Position numbers and translations under genes: made by a program. A stretch of DNA of 64,000 bases. Origin: Sulfuracidifex tepidarius. GTDB taxonomy: Archaea; Thermoproteota; Thermoprotei_A; Sulfolobales; Sulfolobaceae. The stretch lies in NCBI RefSeq assembly GCF_008326425.1, contig NZ_AP018929.1:572875-636874 (forward strand), in the 5' to 3' direction. Below the pieces are notes generated by a model, which saw only the letters and a program-made list of their open reading frames with translations, made no database searches and was not told the DNA's origin. Shown in pieces: positions 1-9,514 of this stretch; the first letter of the stretch is position 1, and each line of letters opens with the position of its first letter.

Positions 1-1487
1 GGGAAGTTACCCACTTCTCCCTCCCAAGACACTCGCATCTCTGCACAATCCACGACTGTTGCAAGTCGTGCTACTCGTGGTCATCACGACACTTCATTAG
101 GAAATAGAGAGAAAGTCTCTAGGTCTCAATGGCAAAGCTCCTACTATAATGCGTCTAAGTAAAGAGACAAAAAACAATCTAACGCCCAGTGTCTAAAGAC
201 GCCGGATCTCATGTTCCCCGCTCGCCTCTAACTTGGGAACAGTATGTGTGGACATCTCTTGCGACTGCCAAAACACGGTCTCACGTTTCCATGCAGTCGC
301 CGAAAACTCACCCGAAAGGTCACTTTTCCCTTCCCTTTTTAGAACCTCTTAGCTCAAGGTCTGAAAATCCTCCTTATTTTAGGGTAAAGTAGATCGTAAA
401 ACTGTTCAGGGTGTTAAAAATAATCCTCCTTATACGTGCGTATAATGATTTGTATCGCTCTTCTGCACACAGAGTTTAGGCTTCATACACTAAATCGACG
501 CAGACTATCAGGGAAGATAGAGAGACTGATGAAAACGAAGCCCAAGATAACATGAGATATAGAGAAGGAGAAATGAGAATGGTTTCCAACCCTTTGATAT
601 CATGTTCTGCAGTTGTGGAGAAGGAGAAAGCTTCAACCATTACACAGCACTTAACTTTCCTCAATCGTAGAGAAGGAAAGGAATGAGGGCTAAGGAACAG
701 GAGAAGGAGAAATTTCTCTCTATATGAAGATTCGCCTCTTTTTCCTCTCTTTTTTTCAGTTTTTATTCCTTACGATCTCTTTCACACGCGGGATAGCTCA
801 AAACAGGGAAAAACCCTGGGAATACCTCAGGCGCGTATTACTTTCAAATTCTGAAGAGATCACGAAGACCCCCTGTTCCTGTGGAGTTAACGTGGTGTTA
901 GGGGTCTCCCTCACTCGGGTAATATTTGGTATAGTTAACTAGCAGTTAACTAGACAAAATAAGGGGTTAAAATCTCAAGGTGTAAAACCAAGGGAAAACC
1001 TTATAGTTACGAAATTTACGTATGGGCAAGGAGTTTGACTTGTTCCAGTGGAAGGCTCAATAAGAGTATGAAAAAACGAGTATAAAAGGATTTCTCTCCT
1101 TTTTTAGTTAAGATAAGGGAGGTTACTAGAGATTGAAGAAAAAATGAGTGGAAATCCAATTCTACTCCATGAAAAGAGTTACAAAGACGTCAATTCGAAG
1201 AGAGCAGAGTCTAGAAACCCTTCCATTTAAGGTTCATGAAAAGAAATAAAGAAGACAATAAAATGAAGAAATAAAGTAAAACATTGAAGGATTAAAATTT
1301 AATAAATGAAAAGAAATAGCTGATTCTTTCAGCAACTTGTACATGTCAGTGTAAAAAAGTTAATATCCTTTGTAATTGGGTCAGCTCATGGTTATCAGGA
1401 GAATTGTCTTATGGATCGCAAAAATCTAGTTCGTCATTTAAACGTCAAAATTAAGAGTTATGTAGGAGAGGTATCAATTTCTCTTAG
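1..1487. other. No supported gene; decayed or intergenic sequence
   Basis: Only short open frames without recognisable motifs occur here. One plus-strand frame at 724-942 begins with a hydrophobic stretch that could be a signal peptide, but it has no convincing continuation. The sequence mixes GC-richer blocks (1-400) with AT-rich ones (950-1480), which suggests decayed transferred DNA. I assign no function. Confidence 0.5.
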
Positions 1488-1796
1488 TTAATGCGAAAAT
1501 TCCAGCCAGAAGAAGGATGACGAATGATATTCCGAAGAAAACCCAAAGAACGCTGGGAGGGATAGGAATGCTGCAATCAGAAGCAATATTCCCCCTGCCT
1601 CTCTATTGTCTATTAATGAACCCACAATTCCTAAGACTAGAGCCGGAATCCCGATGAACATGGGGAAGAAGGTCATGTAGCCGAAGCCACCCATCATAGT
1701 CATCATTCCGTTGAAGAAGGGATGAATAAAGAAGGTTAGAATCAAGAGAAGCGATACCACCAATCCCAGAATCTGATAATTCTCCATTTCATTCAC
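1488..1796 (-). CDS. Small integral membrane protein next to rusticyanin-like gene
   Basis: The 102-residue protein has three hydrophobic segments (roughly residues 8-25, 34-60 and 68-90), so it is probably a three-helix membrane protein. It is Met/Phe/Gly-rich in the middle (GMMTMMGGFGYMTFF). Its start overlaps the 3' end of the upstream copper-protein gene by 8 bases, so the two are probably co-transcribed and translationally coupled. A role as membrane partner or anchor of the copper protein is inferred from the overlap only; I do not recognise the family. Confidence 0.7.
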   Translation of the reverse strand: MNEMENYQILGLVVSLLLILTFFIHPFFNGMMTMMGGFGYMTFFPMFIGIPALVLGIVGSLIDNREAGGILLLIAAFLSLPAFFGFSSEYHSSSFFWLEFSH

Positions 1797-2421
1797 CTAC
1801 AACGATTTCACTGTCCATCCCATTCTCTGCGTGTCCAGGAAATGTACAAATGTACCAGAATTCACCCTGATTTAGAGTGAAAGTGTATTGATATTGATGA
1901 GCTTGTTCGGTGCTATAGTCAGCTGGGGGTAAATATTGCATCATAGTATCCATTTTCCCTCCTCCCATCATCTGCATTCCCCCCATCATTACGTTATACT
2001 GATAAGGCGGGGGTTGGGAGGTCACAACAAAGTTGTGATAATCTCCTGCGTCAAGATTGATCACCTTCACGTGGATTTGAGCGTTGCTAGGCATGATAAG
2101 TGTAGGATTAACCAACCCGTAGATTACGAATACGTTACCGCTTGCATTCATCCCAGTTAGGTTCTCAGCCCTCTTATGTCCCATGGTAAGGACTACAAGG
2201 TCAATTTGATGGGAGGTGAACACGATTGAGTCATTCTTGGAAAATACGTGGGCGTATGAAGGAGGAGATCTCATGAGTGAGATTGCCTGATCGATGTGAA
2301 CTAAAGTGCCGTAGGTGGAACCTGGGGAATAATAGTTGCCTTCGTGTTGGAAGAAGATATAACTTGCGCCTAAGGCTCCTAGCACTATAGCAATTACCAT
2401 GATAATGAAAACCGGTTTCAT
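1789..2421 (-). CDS. Rusticyanin/sulfocyanin-like blue copper protein
   Basis: This 210-residue protein has an N-terminal membrane anchor or signal (VFIIMVIAIVLGALGASYIFF, about residues 4-24) and a C-terminal cupredoxin domain. Type-1 copper ligands are visible: a His in AGDYHNFVV, then Cys, His and Met in YICTFPGHAENGM near the C terminus. This His...Cys-x4-His-x4-Met spacing and the following PPPY are rusticyanin-like. A Met/Gly-rich loop (MMGGMQMMGGGKMDTMM) sits between the first His and the Cys and may bind extra metal. Such proteins carry electrons outside the membrane towards terminal oxidases in iron- or sulfur-oxidising Sulfolobales. It is read first in a two-gene unit with the small membrane protein downstream. 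The call is firm for cupredoxin and less firm for rusticyanin against sulfocyanin. Confidence 0.85.
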   Translation of the reverse strand: MKPVFIIMVIAIVLGALGASYIFFQHEGNYYSPGSTYGTLVHIDQAISLMRSPPSYAHVFSKNDSIVFTSHQIDLVVLTMGHKRAENLTGMNASGNVFVIYGLVNPTLIMPSNAQIHVKVINLDAGDYHNFVVTSQPPPYQYNVMMGGMQMMGGGKMDTMMQYLPPADYSTEQAHQYQYTFTLNQGEFWYICTFPGHAENGMDSEIVVGE

Positions 2422-2564
2422 AAAGGTAATACTGCGGTTCGAGATTAATATGCTTATAATTTATTTTTCCCCAAACGCTAACACGGATAGTCCCTTTTCA
2501 CGTTGTTAAGTTTTATGTTTTTAGTCTCATAATTTTTTATTAAGCTAAGGTTAGATATTAAGCT

Positions 2565-3452
2565 ATGAGTGGAGAGAGGGTAATTGACGAGATCCTTAAG
2601 AATCCAGAGCTTATATCAGCCTTAGCACATAAGGTTTACGATAAACTGAAGGATGAAATCGTAATAAAGAAATTAGAGGAAAACAGTAGCGCTATTAAAG
2701 CACTTGAAGAAACCGTCAAGTCTCTTCAAGAAACCGTTAATAAACATACCGAGGCAATAGAGTCGTTACAAGAGGCAGTTAAGAAGCAAGGAGAAGCTAT
2801 TGCCTCATTACAAGAAACCGTCAAGTCTCTTCAAGAAACCGTTAATAAACATACCGAGGCAATAGAGTCGTTACAAGAGGCAGTTAAGAAGCAAGGAGAA
2901 GCTATTGCCTCATTACAAGAGGCAGTTAAGAAGCAAGGAGAAGCTATTGCCTCATTACAAGAGGCAGTTAAGAAGCAAGGAGAAGCTATTGCCTCATTAC
3001 AAGAGGCAGTTAAGAAGCATTCTAAAGCCCTTCTTAGGCTAATGAAGGAACAAAAGAAGCTATCCGTGGAAATAGGTAGTTTTACTTCCAGGGCAGGAAA
3101 AGGATTAGAGAAAACTATACTTAACATTTACAAGAAGGCTTTGAAGCTCCACCATGTTGATATTAGCAAAATTAGACATGGTAATGTAGTTGATGAGATG
3201 GGCTTAATTGAGAAAGGCAAATCATTTGAAATAGACTTTTACGAGACTAACGACCACGTCTACATATTTGAGGTTAAGAATTTCGCTGATGAAGGAGTTA
3301 TAGAACAGATTCTCATTAGGAGGAAGCTATTGGAAGCTAAATTCATGAAGCCAGTGAAGGCCTTTGTTGTGGCAAATTACGTAGAAAGGGAAATTAAGAA
3401 CATACTAGAGAAAGAGGGAGTTGAAATAATTTACTCATATGAAGTGAAATAA
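2565..3452 (+). CDS. Coiled-coil protein with C-terminal PD-(D/E)XK nuclease-like domain (DUF3782-like)
   Basis: The 295-residue protein has three parts. Residues 1-45 form a short helical head (ISALAHKVYDKLKDEI). Residues about 45-165 form a long repetitive coiled coil made of LQEAVKKQGEAIAS-type 14-residue units. The C-terminal ~120 residues carry a restriction-endonuclease-like core: EIDFYETND followed by IFEVKNFAD fits the D...ExK active site of PD-(D/E)XK enzymes. Archaeal DUF3782-type proteins share this layout; their function is not established, though nuclease activity is plausible. A second, broken copy lies at 56253-57034, and in both places an MFS gene follows on the same strand after 0.77-0.79 kb. 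The start follows a TATA-like AT-rich stretch. Confidence 0.8.
   Translation: MSGERVIDEILKNPELISALAHKVYDKLKDEIVIKKLEENSSAIKALEETVKSLQETVNKHTEAIESLQEAVKKQGEAIASLQETVKSLQETVNKHTEAIESLQEAVKKQGEAIASLQEAVKKQGEAIASLQEAVKKQGEAIASLQEAVKKHSKALLRLMKEQKKLSVEIGSFTSRAGKGLEKTILNIYKKALKLHHVDISKIRHGNVVDEMGLIEKGKSFEIDFYETNDHVYIFEVKNFADEGVIEQILIRRKLLEAKFMKPVKAFVVANYVEREIKNILEKEGVEIIYSYEVK
2713..3020 (+). repeat. Intragenic minisatellite: 42-bp units within a 105-bp duplication
   Basis: Three perfect 42-bp units plus a partial one run in tandem from 2871 to 3020, and a single unit also lies at 2766-2807. A larger 105-bp block starting near 2713 is repeated at 2818. Both unit lengths are multiples of three and seven residues (14 and 35 codons), so coiled-coil register is kept when copy number changes. 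The homologue at 56253 has far fewer units. Confidence 0.9.
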
Positions 3453-4225
3453 AGGTTTTAGATATTATATTTGGAACACTCTTTTCTTGCATAACTGACA
3501 CGATATAACATTTAATTGAAAGTATTTGAAAACCTTGAAAGACCAGACTTTGCTCTCCCTTTACCTCAATTTGTATAGACAATAGGAGAGGAAGAAAGAT
3601 ATGATATAAATAAAAAATATATAATAAAAGGAGATGTGTTTATATATCTTAACTAACATTGAGCCCATAAGATGTTGTCGTTTTTTCCTCGGTTAAACCT
3701 TGAAGAAAACACTAATTGAGTCAAGGCCTACAACACTCTTTTCAACTTTCCTTAATAATTTCATTTCTATATCAGCCCTCTAGCGTAGCATCTATTCTCA
3801 AGAATTCTCTTCAGCGCTAAAACATCAATCTTTGCCTTTTCATCTTTCTCACTGACGTCCTTTAGGGCGAGGGTAGTTTACTTGATGTTAATACATCTTC
3901 AATATCTTTACATTCTCTTGTGACATCTCATCAAGTTTTGGTACAATCAAACAAAGTTCCCAGCATAACATCTAAGATAGCTATATTTAACACCCTAATG
4001 TTAAGGTCGTATTTCTCTACGTTATTATTACAACAAATAATAAACTTTCTCTAAATAGATCTGTTCAACGCTTCCTTTGTTATCTATATGTGTTATCTAT
4101 ATATATATACATCATAACGTAACTTATGACTAAATAAGGTGATCAAGCTTAAACCTTTCAGTTTCACATAAGCTTTCCACCCTTCAACACTAAACTTTAT
4201 AAGACGAAATCTATTTTCCCCTTTC
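3453..4225. other. Intergenic, no supported gene
   Basis: The spacer between the nuclease-like gene and the MFS pseudogene is AT-rich. No open frame with recognisable content was found. A TATA-like run (tatatatata, about 4098-4108) lies about 120 bases before the MFS start. Confidence 0.5.
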
Positions 4226-5345
4226 ATGCCAAAGCTTTTCCCTTATTTGTTTCTCCTCTTCACAATAGGTTTCGGTTGGTTCATAATTGCTCCCCTAGTT
4301 CCCATCCTATCAGCTGACTTTCATGTAAGCATTCCTTCAGTTATTTTACTGATCTCAATCTACGGTTACGCAGTTGTTTTGGTAGGCCTACTTGCAGGTT
4401 ACATCCTCGGCTAGGTTCACGGTGAGGAACGTGCTTATAGCGTCGTCCATTTTCACCTTTTTAGGTCTTACTTTGAGGTTGTTTTTCCTTCACAACTTCG
4501 TCCTCTTCCTTATCATGCAGACGTTGGCAGCTGTGGGATACCCCCTTGCAATAGCGCCCGTGGGATAGGTAGCATCTTCCTTCAAGAACCAGAGATCTGT
4601 GACCGGCTTAAGCGTGGGAATTCTCTTCATAGGTATGGGGATTGGAAGTTTCATCTCTCCTCTACTTCTTACCTTCGGTGTGGAAGGCGATCTAGGATTT
4701 GCTACTGTGTTGTCGCTGATCTCCTTGGCGTTAGTATTATCATTCACTAGAGGTTATCCTAAGAACTACACCAGGAACTTGAGAGGTTCATTCTCTCCGT
4801 TAATGGTAAGGAACTGGTACGTTGGGTTAGTAATAGCTACATTCTCCGTGTTTTTCGGCGGAGTTGCGTCCACTCTTTTGAACGTGCATCACGTGCCTAA
4901 CGCGATTTCTTTTGGAGGCCTTCTAGGAGGCCTTTCATTCATTGGATCGGGACTCGGCGCAGCTTTACTATTACCAATTTTTGAAATAAAGAGGTTCGTG
5001 AAGGGCGGGATGATCTTGAGTGCACTTCTAGCCTTTATATTCGCTGTCGTTATAAGTTATTCCCTGCTGTTCGCACCTGAAAATTTCGTGTTAATTGTAT
5101 CTTACTTTCTTTACGGGTTCTTCGGCAATGCATTCTGGTCGTTAGCACTATCCTCTGTAATCAAGTACGTGAAGGATCCTACCCTCAGTGGATTTGCAAC
5201 TTCCATGTATAGCGTTGTAAGTAACTTAGGCGTAGCGTTGATCCCTTCAGAGCTCACCTTGGTGTTTCTGTCATTCCCGTTGGAAGGATTCTTAGTCATA
5301 GCGGTAATGCAGTTAGTGGCTCTGGCATTGGCTTGGTGGTTATAA
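4226..5345 (+). pseudogene. Major facilitator superfamily transporter, frameshifted copy
   Basis: Aligned by eye with the intact paralogue at 57827-58945, this copy covers the whole protein but is broken twice. An extra base near 4410-4413 shifts the frame just after LVGLLAGYI, and GCT is replaced by an in-frame TAG at 4566-4568. From 4599 the frame is open to the end (248 residues, about seven membrane helices). The intact copy predicts a ~370-residue transporter with unknown substrate. The reading frame downstream of the lesions is well preserved, so inactivation looks recent. A truncated product starting at 4599 cannot be excluded. Confidence 0.85.
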
Positions 5346-6411
5346 GGTAACATACTTTTTCTCTATGTTTATGCATTTTTCTCTCTCTTTCTTTTACTCT
5401 TTTTCTTTCTTTTCTTTTTCTTTTTACTTTCCTCCGCTATCTTCCATTAAGTCATCGATCTCTAAGTGACACTCCACTTAATAGTATTTTTAAATGCTTT
5501 TTTCGAATGCAAAATATTGAGATTGCTGTACACGTGTTCATGTTAGGGGCAATATAGTATCGAGAATTTAACTAGTCAATCATGAAAAGGTTCGTATCCT
5601 GCTTACGTTAAAAGACACGAAATCGATTTAGAAAAGTAGAGTTGAAGTTTCATTTCAAAAAGCCCTATGAAATAGAATACCTGAGTTCATTCTACTGTTT
5701 ACTTTATTTGTCCTCATGTAAGCAGCGAAGAAAGGCAGCTAGTTTCTTTTTCTGTACCTCAATCTATAAGTATACCGGTCGATTGATTGATACACTAAGA
5801 CCTCCAAAGTTCTGAGGAAAGATTAAAAAGATCATTAGATAAAAGAAAATTCCTCTAATATGTAAGAAAATCCTCATGAAAAGAGTGGATTTAACTATAG
5901 AGAGAAGTCTAGAAAATCCATCGAATTCTAGAACGTGCAAAAACAAGGCTTTTTCATTCATCTGAATACAGATGAGGGCTATATCATGAGAGAAAACTTG
6001 TAGAAGTATGATCCATGAAGGTAATACAACTATGAACAAGTTTTTCTGTATTCAAAGTATTATTTTTTGAATATACATATGAGAAATTATTATTATGGCA
6101 TTATATCATATAGAAGTTCTTTGATACATTAATATCAAAACTTTGAAATACCTTAAAATTATAATTTAAGGTATGAAAACTCTGCCCTTGGCAACTGAGA
6201 GAAGAGTTAACTTATTCGTTTTACGTTTTGCATTAACAATAAGTAAAGATTAGGGTAAGTCGTTACTCTCAATCAGTAGGTAAACATCTCCATAAAGTGA
6301 ATGAAGATATATGTGGAGAAAAAAGGGTGTACACCAGATTATGTTAATTAAATCAAAAATTGTTAGTATTAGTTAAGGAGAAAAGAAGTAAAAATAATCA
6401 TGACGAAAAAG
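5346..6411. other. Intergenic, no supported gene
   Basis: A pyrimidine-rich run directly follows the MFS stop (about 5355-5430, repeated TTTCT/TTTTC), a typical archaeal T-rich termination region. The rest is AT-rich. A frame at 5764-6039 on the minus strand is hydrophobic but has no motif, and I do not count it as a gene. Confidence 0.5.
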
Positions 6412-6702
6412 TTATCCGTTTATCTCCTGCAAGATCCTATGTTTAGGTATACCCTCCAGTATAGACTTACCATATCCAGTGGTGTCCTTGTATTCCTTGC
6501 TTGAGACGAACTTCTTAAACGTCTCAAGGGAGTCCCACTCACTGTATATTAAGTACTCTTGAGGATCGTCAACCCTTTTGTAAAGTTTAGCGTCTACGAA
6601 ACCGTGAAAACCCTTGAGGAAGTTGACGACTCCTTGAAATGACTTCTCGAATTCCTCTTCATGACCTTTCTTTACTCTATAATAAAGACCTACATTTATC
6701 AT
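6412..6702 (-). CDS. Antibiotic biosynthesis monooxygenase (ABM)-domain protein
   Basis: The 96-residue protein matches the single-domain dimeric alpha+beta ABM fold. It opens INVGLYYRVKKGHEEEFEKSF, has the usual GFHGFVDAKLYK strand and a YLIYSEWDSLETFKKFVSS core, with the conserved Trp in EWDS. Members include monooxygenases acting on small aromatics or haem and many unassigned enzymes. It stands alone, preceded on its strand by an AT-rich promoter-like region. The substrate is unknown. Confidence 0.85.
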   Translation of the reverse strand: MINVGLYYRVKKGHEEEFEKSFQGVVNFLKGFHGFVDAKLYKRVDDPQEYLIYSEWDSLETFKKFVSSKEYKDTTGYGKSILEGIPKHRILQEING

Positions 6703-6969
6703 AACATGAGTTATCTCCTTAAAGTTTATAAATTTTTCTATATTGATTGTAACATAGTATAAACATGATTTAGTAATTTATAATTTCTAACTTATTAAAT
6801 TAAAGAGAACAGGGAATCATGTTCGTACCATCTTGTCGTTCTTGGATATATCTTCTCTTATGCTTAATTTTTCATTACGTGAATTCGGGAAATGATGTTA
6901 TATGCGATCCTCGTGCCTCGCTGCAAAGAAGTCTCAAGAGAGACTTAACGGGGTTGAATTCTTATTTCA

Positions 6970-7278
6970 TTAAATCCCTATCCAGCCGTGAACATATCCC
7001 CACACTTGATAGAACGGGTTGACCTCAATCATTAGAGCCACAACAATCCATATTAGGAATCCGTAGAGAAGGAATAGGGAAGTGACAGCTATATCACGTT
7101 CATCCTTCCTTGTCATCAAGTAGTTAACTACAGAGCCAACTGGACCCAGGAAGAACGTGAGACCTAACCATCTATATGGCTCCCTCTTAGAGAGGAGGAA
7201 GTAGAAGATTGCTACTACATAGCCAAGTCCTGCTAGAGCGCCTCCAACAATCCACAGTTTAGAAGGCAAGAATAGCAC
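6970..7278 (-). CDS. Small membrane protein, unknown
   Basis: The 102-residue protein has three to four predicted membrane helices (about residues 8-28, 36-53, 64-83), with short basic loops (KREPYR, TRKDERD) that would face the cytoplasm. Its 5' end overlaps the 3' end of the upstream gene at 7259-7726 by 20 bases, so the two are probably one operon. I do not recognise the family. Confidence 0.6.
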   Translation of the reverse strand: MLFLPSKLWIVGGALAGLGYVVAIFYFLLSKREPYRWLGLTFFLGPVGSVVNYLMTRKDERDIAVTSLFLLYGFLIWIVVALMIEVNPFYQVWGYVHGWIGI

Positions 7279-7726
7279 CCTTGAAATATTGCTTTATCTC
7301 TTCACATAGAGCTCTCCTAACTTTTCTGCATAATGAGGGACTTCTATCCTCTGAAAAACCCAGCTCAGCAAGAAGAGCGTAATCTATCCTGCAGTCTCTC
7401 CTTAGGTCAATTAAGTGTACAACGTCTCTCCTCACCATTAGATACAATGGGTCGAGTTTCAATGTCTCATTTCTGTAGTCGAATTCATAAGACACAGCAA
7501 CCTTGAAGTTCACCTTCCCGTCCTCCACTAGCTTGTCCTTTCCAAGCCTCTCCAAGACGTAGTAATAGTAGCTCTTACTTATGTTAAGCTCCCTGTAATC
7601 GGGCTCAGCCAAAACCTTCATGAAAATCTCGTTCTCCATTATCTTCCTGAACTCTTCCCTGTTCAACATAACTAAACCGGCTTTCTCTTGTCTCTCCCTT
7701 CTCAACTGATAACATAGCTCCTGCAT
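7259..7726 (-). CDS. Uncharacterised protein, first gene of a two-gene unit
   Basis: The frame encodes 155 residues, rich in charged helices and with one SYYYYVLERLG segment. The likely start is the Met at residue 20 (LNREEFRKIMENE) because the residues before it are highly charged, but the longer form cannot be excluded. Two cysteines occur in the second half (RDCRIDY, SLCRKVRRALCEE). There is no enzyme motif I recognise. It overlaps the small membrane protein gene downstream, and the region 7730-8010 between it and the divergent bd-oxidase gene holds both promoters. Confidence 0.6.
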   Translation of the reverse strand: MQELCYQLRRERQEKAGLVMLNREEFRKIMENEIFMKVLAEPDYRELNISKSYYYYVLERLGKDKLVEDGKVNFKVAVSYEFDYRNETLKLDPLYLMVRRDVVHLIDLRRDCRIDYALLAELGFSEDRSPSLCRKVRRALCEEIKQYFKGAILAF

Positions 7727-7954
7727 TGCAACAACATATAACTATTTCTCATTATAGATTTTTATTACTTTCTTCTCTATAAATTTTGGTTTCTATTAAA
7801 AATAATATTGATCTCCTAGTTTAATTTTATCTAGTTAATTAAGGTAACTCACCTCAAGAAATGAATTAAATAATCTTTGTATACTTAATTAAAAATTTTT
7901 TAGAAAGTCATAGGACTAATACATGATAAATTACCTTCAAGTTCAACGTGTTAT

Positions 7955-8014
7955 CCTTTTAAAAGTTTATAATGACGAATTTATTTTTACTAAATTTAGA
8001 GATGGTGAAAGAAA
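7955..8014 (+). promoter_or_regulatory. Promoter and ribosome-binding site of the bd oxidase operon
   Basis: A TTTTAAAAGTTTATAATG stretch near 7955-7973 fits an archaeal TATA box, and GAGATGGTGA lies about 7 bases before the ATG at 8015 as a Shine-Dalgarno site. The transcript therefore probably has a short leader rather than being leaderless. Confidence 0.55.
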
Positions 8015-9514
8015 ATGGGTTTATTCGTGTTCGATAGAGTGCTAGCTGCATTCACAATGGGAACCCATATGCTGTTCACTTACTGGGCTATCTCATTGCC
8101 TATATTCATCGTTACTGCTGAATATTTAGCCTATAAGAGGAACGATCCGTACTACATGGCTCTAGCCAAGAGGTTTTCAGTAGTTATGGCTGTGTTGTTC
8201 GCTGTTGGTTCAGCAGCAGGCGCAGCAATCGCAGTGGAGTTCATAACAGTTTGGTATAGATGGATGTATATTGTGAACGAAGTCGACATTCTACCCTTCG
8301 AGATAGAGGTAATGGCTTTCTTCTCCGAGGTGATATTTCTATCGCTTTACTTGTACGGATGGGACAGACTAAGCAGGACTGCCCACATGGTACTTGGGCT
8401 CATGGTGGGAGTTGGTTCCACCATGTCTGCAGTGTTGATAGTGCTGGTGAATTCATGGATGAATACACCTAACGGTTTCAACGTTGAAGAGTTCGTCACC
8501 ACGGGAAAGATAACCGATGTGAATCCCATAGCTTCCCTATGGCCTCCTGCAGCAAGCGCCGAGGTCCCAATGGTGATAGCAGGTGCTTGGTTTGTGGGAT
8601 TCGGAAGTTTGACAGGATACTTCGCCTTCAGGAAGCTCTTCAGTAAACTAAATCACGACGAGAACGAGTACTACAATAGAGGACTTAAGCTGTCACTCTT
8701 TCTTGCTTCATTAGACGCACTTCTCTTGGGTTGGAGCGGAGACAACGCTGGAAAGGTACTTTATTCCGAACAACCGTTGAAGCTAGCTACCCTTGAGGGA
8801 GTTATGAAAACCGGTGCAGGAGTTCCTATGACTGTGGGTCCTATTTCCATACCAAATGTATTGAGTCTACTGTCCACTTGGCCTCCGAACCCAAACGCTG
8901 TAGTGCTAGGTTACTCTAGCTTCGTGAAAGCAGTTCAAGACCCGATATGGTGGATATCCCATGACGCTTACGACCTTCATGCAACTCTTGGAATTGTTGG
9001 TGCCCTAGTATTCTGGATTCTGGCGTCATTCACGTTCTTCAGACTACCCAGGATGAAGAAGGCTTTCGGCTTCCTTGGTCTGGATAACCCGCTAGAGAGG
9101 AAGCTTCCTCTATACGTTGCACTAGTTGTGGGATGGCTTCAACTTTTAGCGTGGGAGTCAGGATGGGTAGCAGCTGAGACAGGAAGACAACCCTTCGTCA
9201 TCTGGGGACCTATGGAGGAGACTTCAAGCGGTTTATATACTATACAAGCAGGAATGCTTACCACTCAGGGTTTCAACAACAATCCCGACGTTCTGCCAAT
9301 AGGAATAGCAATAATGGCAGCTCTAGTTCTTGCAGTGCTGGGAACTCTTTATATGCTGAGAAAGTTGTTCATGGGAAGGGACGTGAGCAAGGACGTTAAG
9401 ATCAGCGAAAACGAACTCAGCGTATCCGTAAAGACCGCAGGTCCTAGGACATCTATACATGGGAATACCGCTGAGGATAAAGGAGAAATGAAGGATAAGG
9501 GTGAGCTAAAATGA
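8015..9514 (+). CDS. cydA: Cytochrome bd oxidase subunit I (divergent archaeal CydA)
   Basis: The 499-residue polytopic protein belongs to the CydA family. It has His18 in MGTHMLF (haem ligand position near the N terminus), the FEIEVMAFFSEVIFLSLYLYGWDRLS block with the Glu pair of the proton path, and GRQPFVIWG matching the GRQPW signature. Where bacterial CydA carries the b558 His and Met ligands, this sequence seems to have Glu183 (SAEVPMVIAG) and His322 (YDLHATLG), so its haem coordination may differ. The quinol-binding loop is short. The C-terminal ~60 residues are charged and cytoplasmic. The next gene overlaps by four bases (ATGA). The role is quinol:O2 oxidoreduction in the membrane. 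Confidence 0.88.
   Translation: MGLFVFDRVLAAFTMGTHMLFTYWAISLPIFIVTAEYLAYKRNDPYYMALAKRFSVVMAVLFAVGSAAGAAIAVEFITVWYRWMYIVNEVDILPFEIEVMAFFSEVIFLSLYLYGWDRLSRTAHMVLGLMVGVGSTMSAVLIVLVNSWMNTPNGFNVEEFVTTGKITDVNPIASLWPPAASAEVPMVIAGAWFVGFGSLTGYFAFRKLFSKLNHDENEYYNRGLKLSLFLASLDALLLGWSGDNAGKVLYSEQPLKLATLEGVMKTGAGVPMTVGPISIPNVLSLLSTWPPNPNAVVLGYSSFVKAVQDPIWWISHDAYDLHATLGIVGALVFWILASFTFFRLPRMKKAFGFLGLDNPLERKLPLYVALVVGWLQLLAWESGWVAAETGRQPFVIWGPMEETSSGLYTIQAGMLTTQGFNNNPDVLPIGIAIMAALVLAVLGTLYMLRKLFMGRDVSKDVKISENELSVSVKTAGPRTSIHGNTAEDKGEMKDKGELK

Noticed and set aside
724-942. 72-codon frame with hydrophobic start
   Set aside because: Could be a signal peptide, but the rest lacks coding character and no homology is recognised.
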